The position numbers and the translations under genes were made by a program. DNA of 64,000 nucleotides. It comes from Nocardia caishijiensis NBRC 108228 (GTDB lineage: Bacteria; Actinomycetota; Actinomycetes; Mycobacteriales; Mycobacteriaceae). Location: the NCBI RefSeq assembly GCF_001612825.1, contig NZ_BDBE01000041.1:121428-185427 (forward strand), written 5' to 3'. The notes under the pieces were generated by a model. It was not told the DNA's origin, made no database searches, and was given only the letters and a program-made list of their open reading frames with translations. Every line of letters begins with the position of its first letter. Position 1 is the first letter of the stretch. Below, one piece after another: positions 55,955-64,000 of the stretch.

Positions 55955-57121
55955 TCAGTCGGTTTCGGCGCGCAGCGGAAGTCGGGCGCTCACCTCCCAG
56001 CGCCCGTCGGAAAGCCTGCCCGCGTGCAGGGTGCCACCGAGCACCGCGACCCGTTCGCGCATACCGACCAGACCCATACCACCGCCGTGAATCGCGCTCT
56101 CCTGCACGGGAACTCCACCGCTGTCGGTGATCTCGACGAGGACCTCCTCGGTGCCGCGCTGCACCCGGACCACCGCTTTGGGACTGGCACCGGCGTGGCG
56201 AAGGGTGTTGGTGAGCGACTCCTGCACGATGCGGTGCACACCGAGACTCACCTCAGGGGTGATGTCGTCGAGTTCGCCGGTGAGCTCGAGGTCGACGGCC
56301 AGCCCCGCCTCGCGCATCATCTGCGCCAGGTGCGCGATGCCGGCGCTGCCGTGCTGGGGCAGCAGTTCCGGCGCGTGCTCGGTGCGCAGCAGGGTGACGG
56401 TGCGCCGCAGTTCGCGCAGCGCGTCGCGCCCGGTGCCCGCGATCGTCGCCAGCGCGCGTTCGGCGGCGGCCGGGTCGGTGCGCAGGGCGTACTTGGCGCC
56501 GTCGGCCTGCACGATGATGACGCTCACCGCGTGCGCGACCACGTCGTGCAGTTCGCGCGCGATCCGGGTGCGTTCGGCCGCGACGGCCTCGTGCGCGCGG
56601 CGTTCCTTGTCGTAGTCGGCGACGGCGAGCCGCGCCGCGACCTCGGCGTCGTAGGCGTGGCGGGCACCGTTGAACTCCGCCAGCGTCCAGCACAGCGCGT
56701 AGATCGCGCCGACCAGGATCAGGTCGCCGCCTTTCGGTTCCTGCACCAGCAGCACCGACAGACCGAGGTCGATGGCGAGGAAGCCCACATAGATCAGCCC
56801 GTCGCGGCGGCCCACATAGGCCACCAGCGTGTACAGCATCACCCCGAGCCCGATCAGCGCCACGTGCGGGGCGGTGCGTTCGTTCAGCAGGTAGCTGATG
56901 AGCGTGCACAGCAGCGACAGCACCAGCAGCGCCGCGGCGGTGGCCCTCGGGTACAGGCGGCGCAGGATCACCGGCATCGGCAGCAGCACCGACAGCACGA
57001 GATAGACAGCCTTGTTCCTGGCCTCGCCCACACCGAGGACGTCGAAGAACAGCAGCATCGCCGCGAGGAGGGAGTCGGCGACGATGGGTCGTCCACGGAG
57101 CCACAGGCTGAACCGGCGCAC
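55955..57121 (-). CDS. Sensor histidine kinase, NarX/DesK type
   Basis: A 388-residue membrane kinase. Residues 1-150 hold four to six membrane helices with short loops, so it probably senses a signal in or at the membrane. The HisKA_3 dimerisation region is ERTRIARELHDVVAHAVSVII with the phosphoacceptor His near residue 191; the ATPase domain has NTLRHAGASPKAVV (N box), a degenerate G1 and GGGMGLVGMRERVAVLGG. It phosphorylates the response regulator encoded downstream. The divergent TSUP transporter gene begins 56 bases away and may be a target. Confidence 0.92.
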   Translation of the reverse strand: MRRFSLWLRGRPIVADSLLAAMLLFFDVLGVGEARNKAVYLVLSVLLPMPVILRRLYPRATAAALLVLSLLCTLISYLLNERTAPHVALIGLGVMLYTLVAYVGRRDGLIYVGFLAIDLGLSVLLVQEPKGGDLILVGAIYALCWTLAEFNGARHAYDAEVAARLAVADYDKERRAHEAVAAERTRIARELHDVVAHAVSVIIVQADGAKYALRTDPAAAERALATIAGTGRDALRELRRTVTLLRTEHAPELLPQHGSAGIAHLAQMMREAGLAVDLELTGELDDITPEVSLGVHRIVQESLTNTLRHAGASPKAVVRVQRGTEEVLVEITDSGGVPVQESAIHGGGMGLVGMRERVAVLGGTLHAGRLSDGRWEVSARLPLRAETD

Positions 57122-57177
57122 TGGCCAAGCCTAGGTGTCTGCTGGCTTTCCGGCCGTGATCTTGATTGCCTTGTCGG

Positions 57178-57945
57178 GTGCAACTCGGAGACTGGACGGT
57201 GCTACTGGTGGCCGCGGCGGCGGCGGGCTGGGTCGACGCGGTCGTCGGCGGCGGCGGGCTGATCATCCTGCCCACCCTGCTGCTCGTCGCCCCCGGTATC
57301 GCACCGCAGACCGCCCTCGGCACCAACAAACTGGCGGCGCTGGCCGGGACGACGACCGCGGTGCTCACCTTCGCGCGCAAGGTACCGATGCAGTGGAAGG
57401 TGCTGGTGCCCGGTGCGGTCATCGCCGCGATCACCGCCGCATGCGGTGCGGCGGCGGTGTCGCTGATCGACCGGGAACTGTTCATCCCGATGGTGATGGT
57501 CGTGCTGGTCGGCGTGGCGATCTTCGTGACGGCGCGCCCGAAGGTCGGGTTGACGATGGCGACGCACCCGCCGACGCGACGCAAGGTGATCCTGGTCGTC
57601 GCACTCGCCTCGGGCCTGATCGGCCTCTACGACGGGTTGCTCGGCCCCGGCACCGGAACGTTCCTCATCATCACCTTCGCCACGCTGCTCGGCACCGAGT
57701 TCGTGCGGGCGGCGGCGATGGCGAAGGTGATCAACTGCGGGTCCAACGTCGGTGCGCTGCTGTTCCTCGGCACCACCGGGCACGTGCTGTGGGGGCTCGG
57801 CGCGGGGATGGCGGTGGCGAATATCGCCGGTGCCCTGGTCGGTTCGCGGATGGCACTGGCCAAGGGCGCCGGGTTCGTCCGGGTGGTGTTGCTCGTCGTC
57901 GTGGTGGTGATGGTGGTGCGGTTGGGCTGGCAGCAGTTCGCCTAG
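57178..57945 (+). CDS. TSUP (TauE/SafE) family membrane transporter
   Basis: A 255-residue protein with eight membrane helices. The two signature repeats are visible: AAAAAGWVDAVVGGGGLIILPTLL (GGGG motif) with LGTNKLAALAGT, and GLLGPGTGTFLIITFATLLGTEFVRAAAMAKVINCGSN. TSUP proteins move sulfite, organosulfonates or other organic anions across the membrane. GTG 57178 is preferred; TTG 57166 adds four residues. It is divergent from the histidine kinase and its stop overlaps the end of the TetR gene. Confidence 0.85.
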   Translation: MQLGDWTVLLVAAAAAGWVDAVVGGGGLIILPTLLLVAPGIAPQTALGTNKLAALAGTTTAVLTFARKVPMQWKVLVPGAVIAAITAACGAAAVSLIDRELFIPMVMVVLVGVAIFVTARPKVGLTMATHPPTRRKVILVVALASGLIGLYDGLLGPGTGTFLIITFATLLGTEFVRAAAMAKVINCGSNVGALLFLGTTGHVLWGLGAGMAVANIAGALVGSRMALAKGAGFVRVVLLVVVVVMVVRLGWQQFA

Positions 57946-58586
57946 CGCACCGCGTCGGGTTGGGCGGCCAGCCACGGTTGCAGCACCCGCGAGGTCGTCT
58001 CGTGGATCTTGCGATGCAGCCGTTCGCCGTCGTCGATGCTGTGCTGGGGTTGCTGGAACAGCACCGTCAACGCGCCCGAGACCGCACCGACCACGGCACC
58101 GACCAACGCGGCGGCACCGACCTCGTCGAGCTCGTGGGGAAACGCCAGGTGCAGTTGCCTGGCGATCTCGCGCTGGGCGACGAGTTGGGCGTGGGCGGCG
58201 CGACCACTCACCGAGGGCACGGTGCGCGAGACCCGGGCGCGCAGGGCGGCGATGCGAGCACCCAGATCGTCGACGAGGTGTTCGCCGGGGTTGTCGCCCG
58301 CGGCGCGCAGTGCGCGCAGTAGCACCTCGACGGGTCGCTCCCCCGGCCTGCGGGTGGCGATGGCGGCGACGGCCGCGCGCACCCGGTCGTCGGGTTCGGG
58401 GAAGAGCAGTTCTTCCTTGCTGGCGAAGTAGTTGAAGAAGGTCCGGGTGCCGACCTCGGCCGCGGCCGCGATCTCGGCGACGGTGGTCTCCTCATAGCCT
58501 GCCGCCTCGAACAATTCGACGGCGGCCAGCAGAATCGCACGACGGGTCCGTTCCCTTTTTCGATCGCGGAGGGCAGATGGCGGCAC
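57942..58586 (-). CDS. TetR/AcrR family regulator
   Basis: About 214 residues from GTG 58586. The helix-turn-helix is ETTVAEIAAAAEVGTRTFFNYFASKEELLF, preceded by the basic RDRKRERTRRAILLAAVELFEAAGY. The C-terminal part is the all-helical ligand-binding domain. GTG 58595 would add three residues; a longer frame reaching further has no homology. It is divergent from tldD with about 134 bases between and convergent with the TSUP gene, with a 4-base overlap. The regulated gene is not evident; tldD or itself are candidates. Confidence 0.85.
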   Translation of the reverse strand: MPPSALRDRKRERTRRAILLAAVELFEAAGYEETTVAEIAAAAEVGTRTFFNYFASKEELLFPEPDDRVRAAVAAIATRRPGERPVEVLLRALRAAGDNPGEHLVDDLGARIAALRARVSRTVPSVSGRAAHAQLVAQREIARQLHLAFPHELDEVGAAALVGAVVGAVSGALTVLFQQPQHSIDDGERLHRKIHETTSRVLQPWLAAQPDAVR

Positions 58587-58720
58587 GGCGGGCACCCTAC
58601 GGCATCGGCAGGTTCTCCGGCGGGAGGATCGGGGCCAGCGCGTCACGGTTGTCGCTGCCACGACCCGGTTTTCACGCGCACCGTCGGCACGTGTCGGTGG
58701 CAGCCGCTAGCGTAGGTCCG

Positions 58721-60250
58721 GTGAGTACCACGACTTCGCACGAGGTGGACGAAGAGTTCCGCGCGCTCGGGCTCGCCGCGCTGGCCGAGGCCGCGCTGTC
58801 GGCGGCCCGCGCGGCCGGAGCCGAGCACGCCGATCTGCGGGTGCACCGATTGGTGACCCAGTCGATCCGGTTGCGCGACGGGCGAGTCGAGGCGGTCACC
58901 GATGCCACCGAACTCGGGTTGGCGGTGCGGGTGATCGTCGACGGCACCTGGGGTTTCGCCTCGCATGCCGCGCTCACCCCCGACACCGCCGCCGAAGTGG
59001 CCCGGCGCGCGGTGACCGTCGCGACGGCCCTGCGGTCGCTGAATCGGGAACGGGTGGAACTGGCCGACGAACCGCGCTACGACGACGTGTCCTGGGTGTC
59101 GGCCTACGATCTCGATCCGTTCGCGGTGCCGACGGCGGACAAAGTGGCGCTGCTGCAGGACTATTCGCAGCGATTGTCCTCGGCCGACGGCGTCGACCAC
59201 GTCACCGCGTCGGTACTGCAGGTCAAGGAGCAGACCTTCTACGCCGACACCGCCGGATCGTCGATCACCCAGCAGCGGGTGCGGTTGCATCCGCAGCTGG
59301 AGGCGGTGACCGTCGACGCCACGTCCGGGGTGTTCGAGACCATGCGCACCCTCGCCGCCCCCGCCGGGCGCGGCTGGGAGTACGTCACCGGTGCCGACGG
59401 AACCTGGGACTGGGCGGGCGAACTCGCGCGGATCCCCGGCTGGCTGGCCGAAAAGGTCAAGGCGCCGTCGGTCGTCGCCGGTCCGACCGATCTGGTGATC
59501 GATCCGACGAACCTGTGGCTCACCATTCACGAATCCATCGGGCACGCCACCGAGTACGACCGGGCGATCGGCTACGAATCCGCCTATGCGGGAACATCGT
59601 TCGCCACCCCCGACAAGCTGGGCACCTTGCGCTACGGCACCCCGATCATGCACGTCACCGGTGACCGCACGCAGGTGAACGGCCTGGCCACCGTCGGCTA
59701 CGACGACGAGGGCGTGGCGGGCCAGCGATGGGACCTGGTCCGCGACGGCATCCTGGTCGGCTACCAGCTCGACCGCGTCTTCGCCCCGCGCCTCGGTCTC
59801 GACCGCTCCAACGGCTGCTCCTACGCCGATTCACCGCACCACGTGCCCATCCAGCGGATGGCGAACGTGTCGCTGCAACCGGACCCCGACCACGACACGA
59901 GCACCGCCGAGCTGATTTCGCGGGTGGCGGACGGTCTCTACGTGGTGGGTGACAAGTCGTGGTCGATCGACATGCAGCGCTACAACTTCCAGTTCACCGG
60001 GCAACGCTTCTTCCGGATCCGCGGCGGAGAGCTGGCCGGTCAGGTGCGTGACGTGGCGTATCAGGCCACGACAACCGATTTCTGGGGATCGATGGAGGCG
60101 GTCGGCGGGCCGAGCACCTGGCAGCTGGGTGGTGCGTTCAATTGCGGTAAGGCCCAACCGGGTCAGGTGGCGGCGGTGAGTCACGGCTGCCCGTCGGTAC
60201 TGGTGCGTGGCGTCAATATCCTCAACACCCGGACGGAGGGCGGCCAGTGA
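58721..60250 (+). CDS. tldD: TldD-like metallopeptidase subunit
   Basis: A 509-residue TldD family peptidase. The zinc motif HESIGHATEYD gives H270, E271 and H275. Other family markers are RDGRVEAVTDATELGLAVRVIVDGTWGFAS (residues about 45-75, only key pattern noted) and RMANVSLQPD near the C-terminal third. TldD forms a heterodimer with TldE and degrades unfolded peptides; in E. coli it matures microcin B17 and cleaves CcdA. Start GTG 58721 was chosen from the family N terminus; the frame opens earlier. The stop overlaps the TldE start (GTGA). Confidence 0.9.
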   Translation: MSTTTSHEVDEEFRALGLAALAEAALSAARAAGAEHADLRVHRLVTQSIRLRDGRVEAVTDATELGLAVRVIVDGTWGFASHAALTPDTAAEVARRAVTVATALRSLNRERVELADEPRYDDVSWVSAYDLDPFAVPTADKVALLQDYSQRLSSADGVDHVTASVLQVKEQTFYADTAGSSITQQRVRLHPQLEAVTVDATSGVFETMRTLAAPAGRGWEYVTGADGTWDWAGELARIPGWLAEKVKAPSVVAGPTDLVIDPTNLWLTIHESIGHATEYDRAIGYESAYAGTSFATPDKLGTLRYGTPIMHVTGDRTQVNGLATVGYDDEGVAGQRWDLVRDGILVGYQLDRVFAPRLGLDRSNGCSYADSPHHVPIQRMANVSLQPDPDHDTSTAELISRVADGLYVVGDKSWSIDMQRYNFQFTGQRFFRIRGGELAGQVRDVAYQATTTDFWGSMEAVGGPSTWQLGGAFNCGKAQPGQVAAVSHGCPSVLVRGVNILNTRTEGGQ

Positions 60251-61638
60251 GCGCGAGTGTGTTCCCAGCCGGGGCGGTGGTCGAGCGGGCACTCGCCGCA
60301 TCGGTGGCCGACGAGGCGATCGTGATCGTCACCGACGCGCACGAGGCCTCGCTGCGGTGGGCCGGTAACTCGATGACCACCAATGGTTCGTCGGTGTCGC
60401 GGTCGTGGGCGGTGATCTCGATCTTCCGCGACGGACCGAACTCGGCTCGCGTGGGTTCGATCTCCTCGACCAGTGTCGACCCGACCGACATCGCGGACGT
60501 GGTGCGGGCCAGCGAGGAGGCTGCGCGCACGGCCGAACCAGCCCGCGACGCGATGCCGCTGCTCGACCCCACCGAGGACGACATCGCCACCTGGGACCAG
60601 GAGCCCGGCAGCACCGGCATCGAGGTGTTCGCGGGGCTGGCGCGTGATCTGTCGACCGGGTTCGACGGCGGTGATCGGCTCTACGGGTTCGCCCACCACC
60701 AGGTACACACCACCTGGCTCGGCACCTCCACGGGCATCCGACGCCGGTTCACCCAGCCCACCGGCTCGGTCGAGATCAACGGAAAGCGTGGCGAGGGCAG
60801 CGGTCTCGCCAGTGCCTGGGTCGGTGTCGGCACCCCGGATTTCGCCGACGTGGACACGCCGGGCCTGCTGGCGGAACTCTCGCGACGGCTCGATTGGGCC
60901 GCCCGGCGTATCGACCTGCCCGCGGGGCGGTACGAGACGTTGCTGCCACCCTCGGCGGTCGCGGATCTGATGATCTACCTGGCGTGGAGCATGGAGGGAC
61001 GCGGTGCGCAGGAAGGGCACACCGCGTTCTCCCGTGCCGGTGGCACGCGGGTCGGTGAGCGGCTCACCGACATTCCGCTCACCCTGTACTCCGACCCCGA
61101 GGCCGGTGGCCTGGAGTACCAGCCGTTCGTGGCGACGCCGTCGTCGTCGGAGTCACTGTCGGTGTTCGACAACGGCCTGTCCGCGCGGCGCGTCGACTGG
61201 ATTGGTGACGGCACCATCGAGTCACTGATCTACCCGCGCGCCACCGCCGCCGAATTCGGCACCACCGCCACGGTTCCCGGCGAGAACCTGCTGCTCACCG
61301 GCGGCGGTGATGCCACTCTGGACGAGATGATCGCCCGCACCGAACGCGGCCTGCTGCTCACCTGCCTGTGGTACATCCGCGAGGTCGACCCGGCCACCCT
61401 GCTGCTCACGGGCCTGACCCGCGACGGGGTGTACCTCGTCGAAGACGGCCGGGTCACCGGCGCGGTGAACAACTTCCGCTTCAACGAAAGCCCCCTCGAC
61501 CTGTTACGCCGGGTGTCGGAGGCGGGCGCGACCGAGATCACCTTGCCCCGCGAATGGAAGGACTGGTTCACCCGGACGGCCATGCCGCCCTTGCGGATTC
61601 CCGACTTCCACATGTCGTCGGTGAGCCAGGCGACCTGA
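60247..61638 (+). CDS. tldE: TldE/PmbA-like metallopeptidase partner subunit
   Basis: A 463-residue PmbA/TldE homologue with the two-domain fold of the family but no HExxxH motif, as expected for the non-catalytic partner. The N-terminal part (VIVTDAHEASLRWAGNSMTTNGSS) and C-terminal part (GLTRDGVYLVEDGRVTGAVNNFRFNESPLDLL) match family patterns. It completes the TldD/TldE protease in the cytoplasm. GTG 60247 overlaps the tldD stop, so the subunits are translated together. No modified-peptide precursor gene is visible next to them. A hairpin follows at 61641. Confidence 0.9.
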   Translation: MSASVFPAGAVVERALAASVADEAIVIVTDAHEASLRWAGNSMTTNGSSVSRSWAVISIFRDGPNSARVGSISSTSVDPTDIADVVRASEEAARTAEPARDAMPLLDPTEDDIATWDQEPGSTGIEVFAGLARDLSTGFDGGDRLYGFAHHQVHTTWLGTSTGIRRRFTQPTGSVEINGKRGEGSGLASAWVGVGTPDFADVDTPGLLAELSRRLDWAARRIDLPAGRYETLLPPSAVADLMIYLAWSMEGRGAQEGHTAFSRAGGTRVGERLTDIPLTLYSDPEAGGLEYQPFVATPSSSESLSVFDNGLSARRVDWIGDGTIESLIYPRATAAEFGTTATVPGENLLLTGGGDATLDEMIARTERGLLLTCLWYIREVDPATLLLTGLTRDGVYLVEDGRVTGAVNNFRFNESPLDLLRRVSEAGATEITLPREWKDWFTRTAMPPLRIPDFHMSSVSQAT

Positions 61639-61640
61639 CT

Positions 61641-61666
61641 CCAGGGCGGCCGCACCGCCGCCCTGG
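61641..61666 (+). terminator. Hairpin terminator after tldE
   Basis: Perfect ten-base arms CCAGGGCGGC and GCCGCCCTGG with a six-base loop, beginning two bases after the tldE stop. Confidence 0.75.
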
Positions 61667-61808
61667 TCGTCCCCCAGTGCCGGGGCCGGGTGGCAAGCCG
61701 CCGGGGTGCGGTCGACGGAATCCCCGCGACAGTGCCTCCCGGCGCACCGCGAGGAGCTGGTGATCGACCAACGGGACCGATGACGCTGCCGTCAGACCGA
61801 CGGGTGGG

Positions 61809-62966
61809 TCACGCCCAGTTGGCGAGACTGGTGGCGCTGCCCTCCGCCAGGTGCACGATCACGTCCGCTCCCGCGACCGTGTCGGGGTCCAGCGGGAAGT
61901 AGCCCTGTTCGGGTCGGGTGTCTGTGCGGGTTTCGGCAACCCCGAGCGCTTCGGCGGCCACGAATCCCCAAGTGGGCGTGGACTTCTGGAAAGCACCCTC
62001 GTACGTATCCGGCTCGGGTTCGCCGAGTTCCAGGCCGGTGCTTCGGCCGAGGCTGCCGAGGATCACTCGGTAGCGCTCCCCCATCAAGGCGGCCACGATG
62101 GCCCCCGCTCCCGACCAGGTGAGCGTTATCGGCCCCATCCGCATGATGCTCGAGGTGCGACGCAGGTGCAGGTTGTGGGCGCAGACAAGCGTCGGACCAC
62201 GTGAGCTCTCGACACCGCGGATGTCGAGAAGATTCTGGGCCATCAAGGCATCGCGGGTGGCGGACAGGATCGACCAGCGGTCCGCGTCGGGCAGCGGGGT
62301 GGCCGCCTGCGCGTGATAGCGCAACAGGCCGATGCCCGTGGTGAGATGCACTGCGGCCCTGCGCCATTCGTCGAGTGAGGTGGCGGCGATCCGTTCCGGT
62401 GCCGCGGCGTGCAGGCGCACGGACAGGTCGTCGGCGATGACGCGCAGACGTTCGGCGTCGGCGGTGGCACCCACCGAGCGAGCCGGGTCCATCATCGCCT
62501 CGGTGCGGTTCCAGCGGTCGTCCTCGCCTGCCGACTCGCGGACGCCGAGGTCGAGTTCCAGGTAGTCGCAGACGTATTCGAGGTACCGGCGTGGGCTCGG
62601 CGCGTACATCGTCTCCATCGCGCCGTCGAAACCGTGGATGTGCACGCGGTCCTCGGGCGGCAGACCGGCATTGTGGGCGCGCAACCATGTCACCAGCTGT
62701 CGATTGGTGTCGAACGCGCCGAAACCGTGCGTGAACCCGGTGGTCATCACCTCCTCGAGGGTGCCGACACCGTGGCGTACGTAGTCGTCGACGGCGAGCG
62801 CGGCGGCCCGGTCGATTTCCAGGGCGATGGAGCGGAACCCTCGCTCGACCAGGTCACCGAACACGTCGTTGCGGATGGTGGCGAAACCCGGTTCTTTGTG
62901 CGTGGGTTCGCCGAACGCGAGCAGCTCGCAGGTGGAGGGGAGGAAGTCCCCGATTCTCTGACTCAT
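61809..62966 (-). CDS. Erythromycin esterase family protein
   Basis: A 385-residue Ere-like hydrolase. The conserved N-terminal motif FGEPTHKEPGF gives E20 and H23 (the active-site acidic/histidine pair of the family), and AHNLHLRR near residue 263 supplies the second His region. EreA/EreB hydrolyse the lactone of 14-membered macrolides; many environmental members act on other or unknown substrates, so macrolide resistance is not certain. ATG 62966 begins the homologous region; the frame upstream, through the MerR gene, is a shadow. The transcript is probably leaderless (promoter entry at 62971). It is divergent from the TioE-type regulator. Confidence 0.85.
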   Translation of the reverse strand: MSQRIGDFLPSTCELLAFGEPTHKEPGFATIRNDVFGDLVERGFRSIALEIDRAAALAVDDYVRHGVGTLEEVMTTGFTHGFGAFDTNRQLVTWLRAHNAGLPPEDRVHIHGFDGAMETMYAPSPRRYLEYVCDYLELDLGVRESAGEDDRWNRTEAMMDPARSVGATADAERLRVIADDLSVRLHAAAPERIAATSLDEWRRAAVHLTTGIGLLRYHAQAATPLPDADRWSILSATRDALMAQNLLDIRGVESSRGPTLVCAHNLHLRRTSSIMRMGPITLTWSGAGAIVAALMGERYRVILGSLGRSTGLELGEPEPDTYEGAFQKSTPTWGFVAAEALGVAETRTDTRPEQGYFPLDPDTVAGADVIVHLAEGSATSLANWA

Positions 62967-62970
62967 GTGG

Positions 62971-63001
62971 ATATATCGTATCGTTGAAGAAACGGTGTAA
63001 A
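62971..63001 (-). promoter_or_regulatory. MerR-type promoter/operator of the erythromycin esterase gene
   Basis: On the minus strand TTTACA (62996-63001) and ATATAT (62971-62976) are 19 bases apart, too far for normal sigma factor use but typical of MerR-controlled promoters. The dyad CGTT-N5-AACG (62982-62994) lies in the middle of the spacer. The -10 box is only four bases before the start codon, so the mRNA would be leaderless or start at the ATG. A second palindrome GCTGATCAGC is at 63002-63011. Confidence 0.65.
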
Positions 63002-63047
63002 GCTGATCAGCGTTTATAGGGTCTCGAGCCAGGTAAAGTCTCAAACC

Positions 63048-63758
63048 GTGAGGAAACTCAGGCCGTCGGATCTGGCCCAGGAGCACGGCATCTCCACCCA
63101 GGCGGTGCGCAATTACGAACGCGACGGCTGCCTCCCACCCGCCGACCGCACCCCCTCCGGCTACCGCGTCTACACCGACCTGCACGCCGCCGCCCTCCGC
63201 GCCTACCTCACCCTCGTCCCCGCCTTCGGCCACGTCGCCGCGAGCCGCATGATGCGCGCGCTGCACGACGACGACCTCGACACCGCTCTCACCGAGGTCG
63301 ACCGCGCCCACGTCCGTCTCCTGGAAGATCGCGAAACCCTCACCTCGGTCCGTCGCGCGGTGGACCACCTCGGTCTCGAATCACCGTCGCCGACAGCGGA
63401 TCCCGCGGCGGTGTACACAATCGGTGAACTCGCCTCCCACCTGGGTCTCAGCCCCGCTACGCTGCGGGCCTGGGAGGCGGCGGGCATCCTGTCCCCGATG
63501 CGGGATTCGGGTACGGGCTACCGGCAGTACGACTCCACCGACCGTCGCGATGCTCGACTGGCGACGATTCTGCGGCGCGGTGGTTACCGTCTGGACCACA
63601 TCGCGAGGGTTGTCGCTCAGGTTCGCGCCGCGGGCAGCCTCGAGGCGCTCGACGCCGCCTTGGGCGTGTGGCAGGCCGAGCTCACCGAGCGGAGTGTTGG
63701 GATGCTCGGAGCGGGGGGTGTGCTTCGAAGATATGTTGCAGTGCTGGGGTGTAACTGA
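63048..63758 (+). CDS. TioE-type double MerR transcriptional regulator
   Basis: A 236-residue regulator with two MerR helix-turn-helix domains in one chain: residues 1-75 (LRPSDLAQEHGISTQAVRNYERDGCLPPADRTPSGYRVY) and residues about 122-200 (YTIGELASHLGLSPATLRAWEAAGILSPMRDSGTGYRQYD). A helical linker joins them. This arrangement is that of the TioE family, named after the thiocoraline cluster, often found next to erythromycin-esterase-like genes. A monomer with two DNA-binding heads may bind a dyad alone. It is divergent from the esterase gene with 81 bases between. Confidence 0.85.
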   Translation: MRKLRPSDLAQEHGISTQAVRNYERDGCLPPADRTPSGYRVYTDLHAAALRAYLTLVPAFGHVAASRMMRALHDDDLDTALTEVDRAHVRLLEDRETLTSVRRAVDHLGLESPSPTADPAAVYTIGELASHLGLSPATLRAWEAAGILSPMRDSGTGYRQYDSTDRRDARLATILRRGGYRLDHIARVVAQVRAAGSLEALDAALGVWQAELTERSVGMLGAGGVLRRYVAVLGCN

Positions 63759-64000
63759 ATCTGGTGGGGAGGGTTCGGTTGTAGCAATTGTGCGCGATGG
63801 GGGTTTGTCGAAGCTCTCGCGGATTGGGATGGCTCGCGTGTGGATGTCTACCGCGCGTGGCCACACGGAACGAATCGAGGTTGGCTCCTGCCGCATTCTC
63901 GAGCACGCGGCATCACTCGAGGCCGCCACCTACCGCGATTCCAGCCGCATCGCGCTATCTGGGGGTTTTGTGCACCATAAAGGTATTGGGCTGTGTTTTT
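63759..64000. other. Terminal region without a recognisable gene
   Basis: About 240 bases after the TioE-type gene to the window end. GC falls noticeably toward the end, and no frame, hairpin or RNA gene stands out. A promoter for a gene outside the window is possible. Confidence 0.4.

Overview
The window is a 64 kb chromosomal piece of a high-GC actinobacterium, most likely Nocardia or a close mycolic-acid-containing relative. The clues are a rifampicin monooxygenase gene preceded by a rifampicin-associated element, a fused HadA/HadB-type dehydratase, RbpA, a four-gene 'conservon', an rbpA/lnt/fxsA neighbourhood like that of mycobacteria, strong GC bias at third codon positions and frequent GTG starts. 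I saw no tRNA, rRNA, CRISPR array, transposase or integrase. Most of the window is ordinary chromosome with one accessory block.

Bases 1-11155 carry the end of an SsuD-like flavin monooxygenase, rox with its RAE (convergent), a HAD phosphatase, a methyltransferase, a DUF4247/DUF350/spermidine-synthase-like membrane cassette, an SDR gene divergent from a TetR regulator around a long palindrome, an NTF2-like/phosphodiesterase pair and a small lipoprotein. Bases 11282-14512 hold a GAF-domain regulator, an aldehyde dehydrogenase and a DUF779 gene. The aldehyde dehydrogenase has lost both its catalytic Cys and its general-base Glu, and the DUF779 partner has lost its conserved Cys-Cys motif. Bases 14691-18417 are a complete Cvn conservon (sensor ATPase, roadblock, DUF742, Ras-like GTPase).

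Bases 18461-34624 are housekeeping and metabolic genes: an SDR/TetR pair with two copies of one operator, a stand-alone molybdopterin oxidoreductase, the fused dehydratase, lipoprotein and membrane genes, an esterase overlapping a HugZ-like gene, HdeD, a family 9 glycosyltransferase, ArsR, an M23 peptidase and LysR/mqo.

Bases 34731-55200 hold the main accessory feature. rbpA (with a SigR/SigH-type promoter) and lnt are separated by about 15.5 kb: a four-module nonribosomal peptide synthetase of 4547 residues (C-A-T four times, then TE), translationally coupled to a DrrA/DrrB-like ABC exporter. The first module looks like EntF and its adenylation code reads as serine. In mycobacteria and corynebacteria the mannosyltransferase domain or gene ppm1 lies directly after lnt; here the synthetase takes that place. 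An amidohydrolase, a ribbon-helix-helix protein and fxsA follow upstream of lnt.

Bases 55274-64000 hold a NarL-type two-component system, a TSUP transporter convergent with a TetR regulator, a tldD/tldE pair, and an erythromycin-esterase-family gene divergent from a double-MerR (TioE-type) regulator. The promoter between them has the long spacer and central dyad typical of MerR control.
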